From: an uncultured Elusimicrobia bacterium
GTDB taxonomy: Bacteria > Elusimicrobiota > Elusimicrobia > Elusimicrobiales > UBA9959
NCBI GenBank assembly: GCA_903867985.1
Contig: CAIPTO010000098.1
Location: forward strand, 1-50,167
Length of the DNA stretch: 50,167 bases
Direction of reading: 5' to 3'
Shown: piece after piece, positions 50,100-50,167 of the stretch
Numbering within the stretch: position 1 is the first letter of the stretch
Layout: every line of letters begins with the position of its first letter
Notes under the pieces: generated by a model
Database searches by the model: none
What the model was told of the DNA's origin: nothing
The model's input: the letters and a program-made list of their open reading frames with translations, nothing else
Translations under genes and position numbers: made by a program

Positions 50100-50167
50100 A
50101 TCGGGATAGGGGCGACGGTCAATAGGACCGCCGTGCCCCTCCCACACCACCGGACATGCGGGTCCGC
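50100..50167 (-). mobile_element. 3' end of a group II intron (domains V and VI), cut by the window
   Basis: On the minus strand the sequence CCGCATGTCCGGTGGTGTGG and GAGGGGCACGGCGG matches the 3' half of a domain V hairpin followed by domain VI, as in bacterial introns whose domain V reads ACCGCC...GTACGGTGGTGTGAGAG. Domain VI closes by pairing of GGGA-GGGGC with GCCCC-TA-TCCC, leaving a bulged A at 50107, eight bases from the end, where the branch-point A is expected. The intron would end ...CCCGAT at 50100, a normal AY end. The exon that follows is TTATAATCTGAATCC, the edge of the interspersed repeat. The reverse transcriptase and the domain V catalytic triad lie beyond the window. Confidence 0.78.

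Noticed and set aside
1-50167. tRNA or rRNA genes
   Set aside because: No cloverleaf with a CCA-type end and GTTCGA-type T-arm, and no rRNA signature, was seen in the gaps on either strand by eye.

Overview
The window looks like chromosomal sequence from an uncultivated Gram-negative bacterium with moderately high GC. The lineage cannot be fixed from sequence alone. The gene style (2-oxoacid:ferredoxin oxidoreductase beside sucCD, many TPR and secreted orphan proteins, a GH57-like protein, NIF3, a TatD-linked radical SAM protein, and many structured intergenic repeats) would suit Elusimicrobiota or a neighbouring candidate phylum; this is an inference. Nearly all genes are intact housekeeping or envelope genes. 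No CRISPR array, prophage, rRNA or tRNA was recognised. The only clear mobile element is the 3' end of a group II intron cut by the right edge.

Layout. 0.1-2.1 kb: a minus-strand ECF sigma factor / zinc anti-sigma / secreted Met-rich protein operon. 2.1-4.6 kb: a TPR-SpoIID wall protein and a 27-residue Lys/Ala-only protein. 4.7-9.9 kb: divergent korAB and sucCD, which together interconvert 2-oxoglutarate, succinyl-CoA and succinate. 10-13.3 kb: CorA-like transporter, rimO, class III cyclase. 13.3-16.5 kb: a secreted orphan, a minimal zincin, a short EamA protein and a TPR protein. 16.5-22.2 kb: a minus-strand run (phosphohexomutase, metK, CheY-like, CheC-like, secreted orphan, serS, TPR). 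22.4-27.5 kb: glycerate kinase, TatD-linked radical SAM, membrane-anchored CBM48-like protein, degenerate GH57-like protein, NIF3. 27.5-34.9 kb: thioredoxin-fold lipoprotein, MFS, GT-C-like membrane protein, pyrB, rhodanese-DUF2892, DUF350, transglutaminase-like protein. 34.9-41.9 kb: two flavoproteins, gpmI, DUF167, DsbA-like and MauE-like pair, secreted orphan. 42-45.7 kb: membrane protein, UDP-glucose dehydrogenase and UDP-xylose synthase, giving UDP-glucose to UDP-glucuronate to UDP-xylose. 45.8-49.8 kb: two-component system, small secreted protein, clostripain-family protease. 49.9-50.17 kb: an interspersed repeat followed by the intron end.

The most unusual signal is non-coding. At least seven gaps, and one coding region (rimO), carry inverted repeats whose arms are built from degenerate 6-9 bp 'words' in tandem. 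Different loci use different words (CCCTAAA-type, CTTTACG-type, GCCTATGG-type, AGAGGATTG-type, AGTGAACAGCGG-type) but share one architecture. A separate ~177 bp structured repeat is present in two near full-length copies (24.84-25.02 kb and, inverted, 49.91-50.09 kb) and one short copy (4.33-4.40 kb). Several genes also have a TATAAT-like box only 6-14 bp before the start codon and no Shine-Dalgarno sequence, suggesting leaderless mRNAs.
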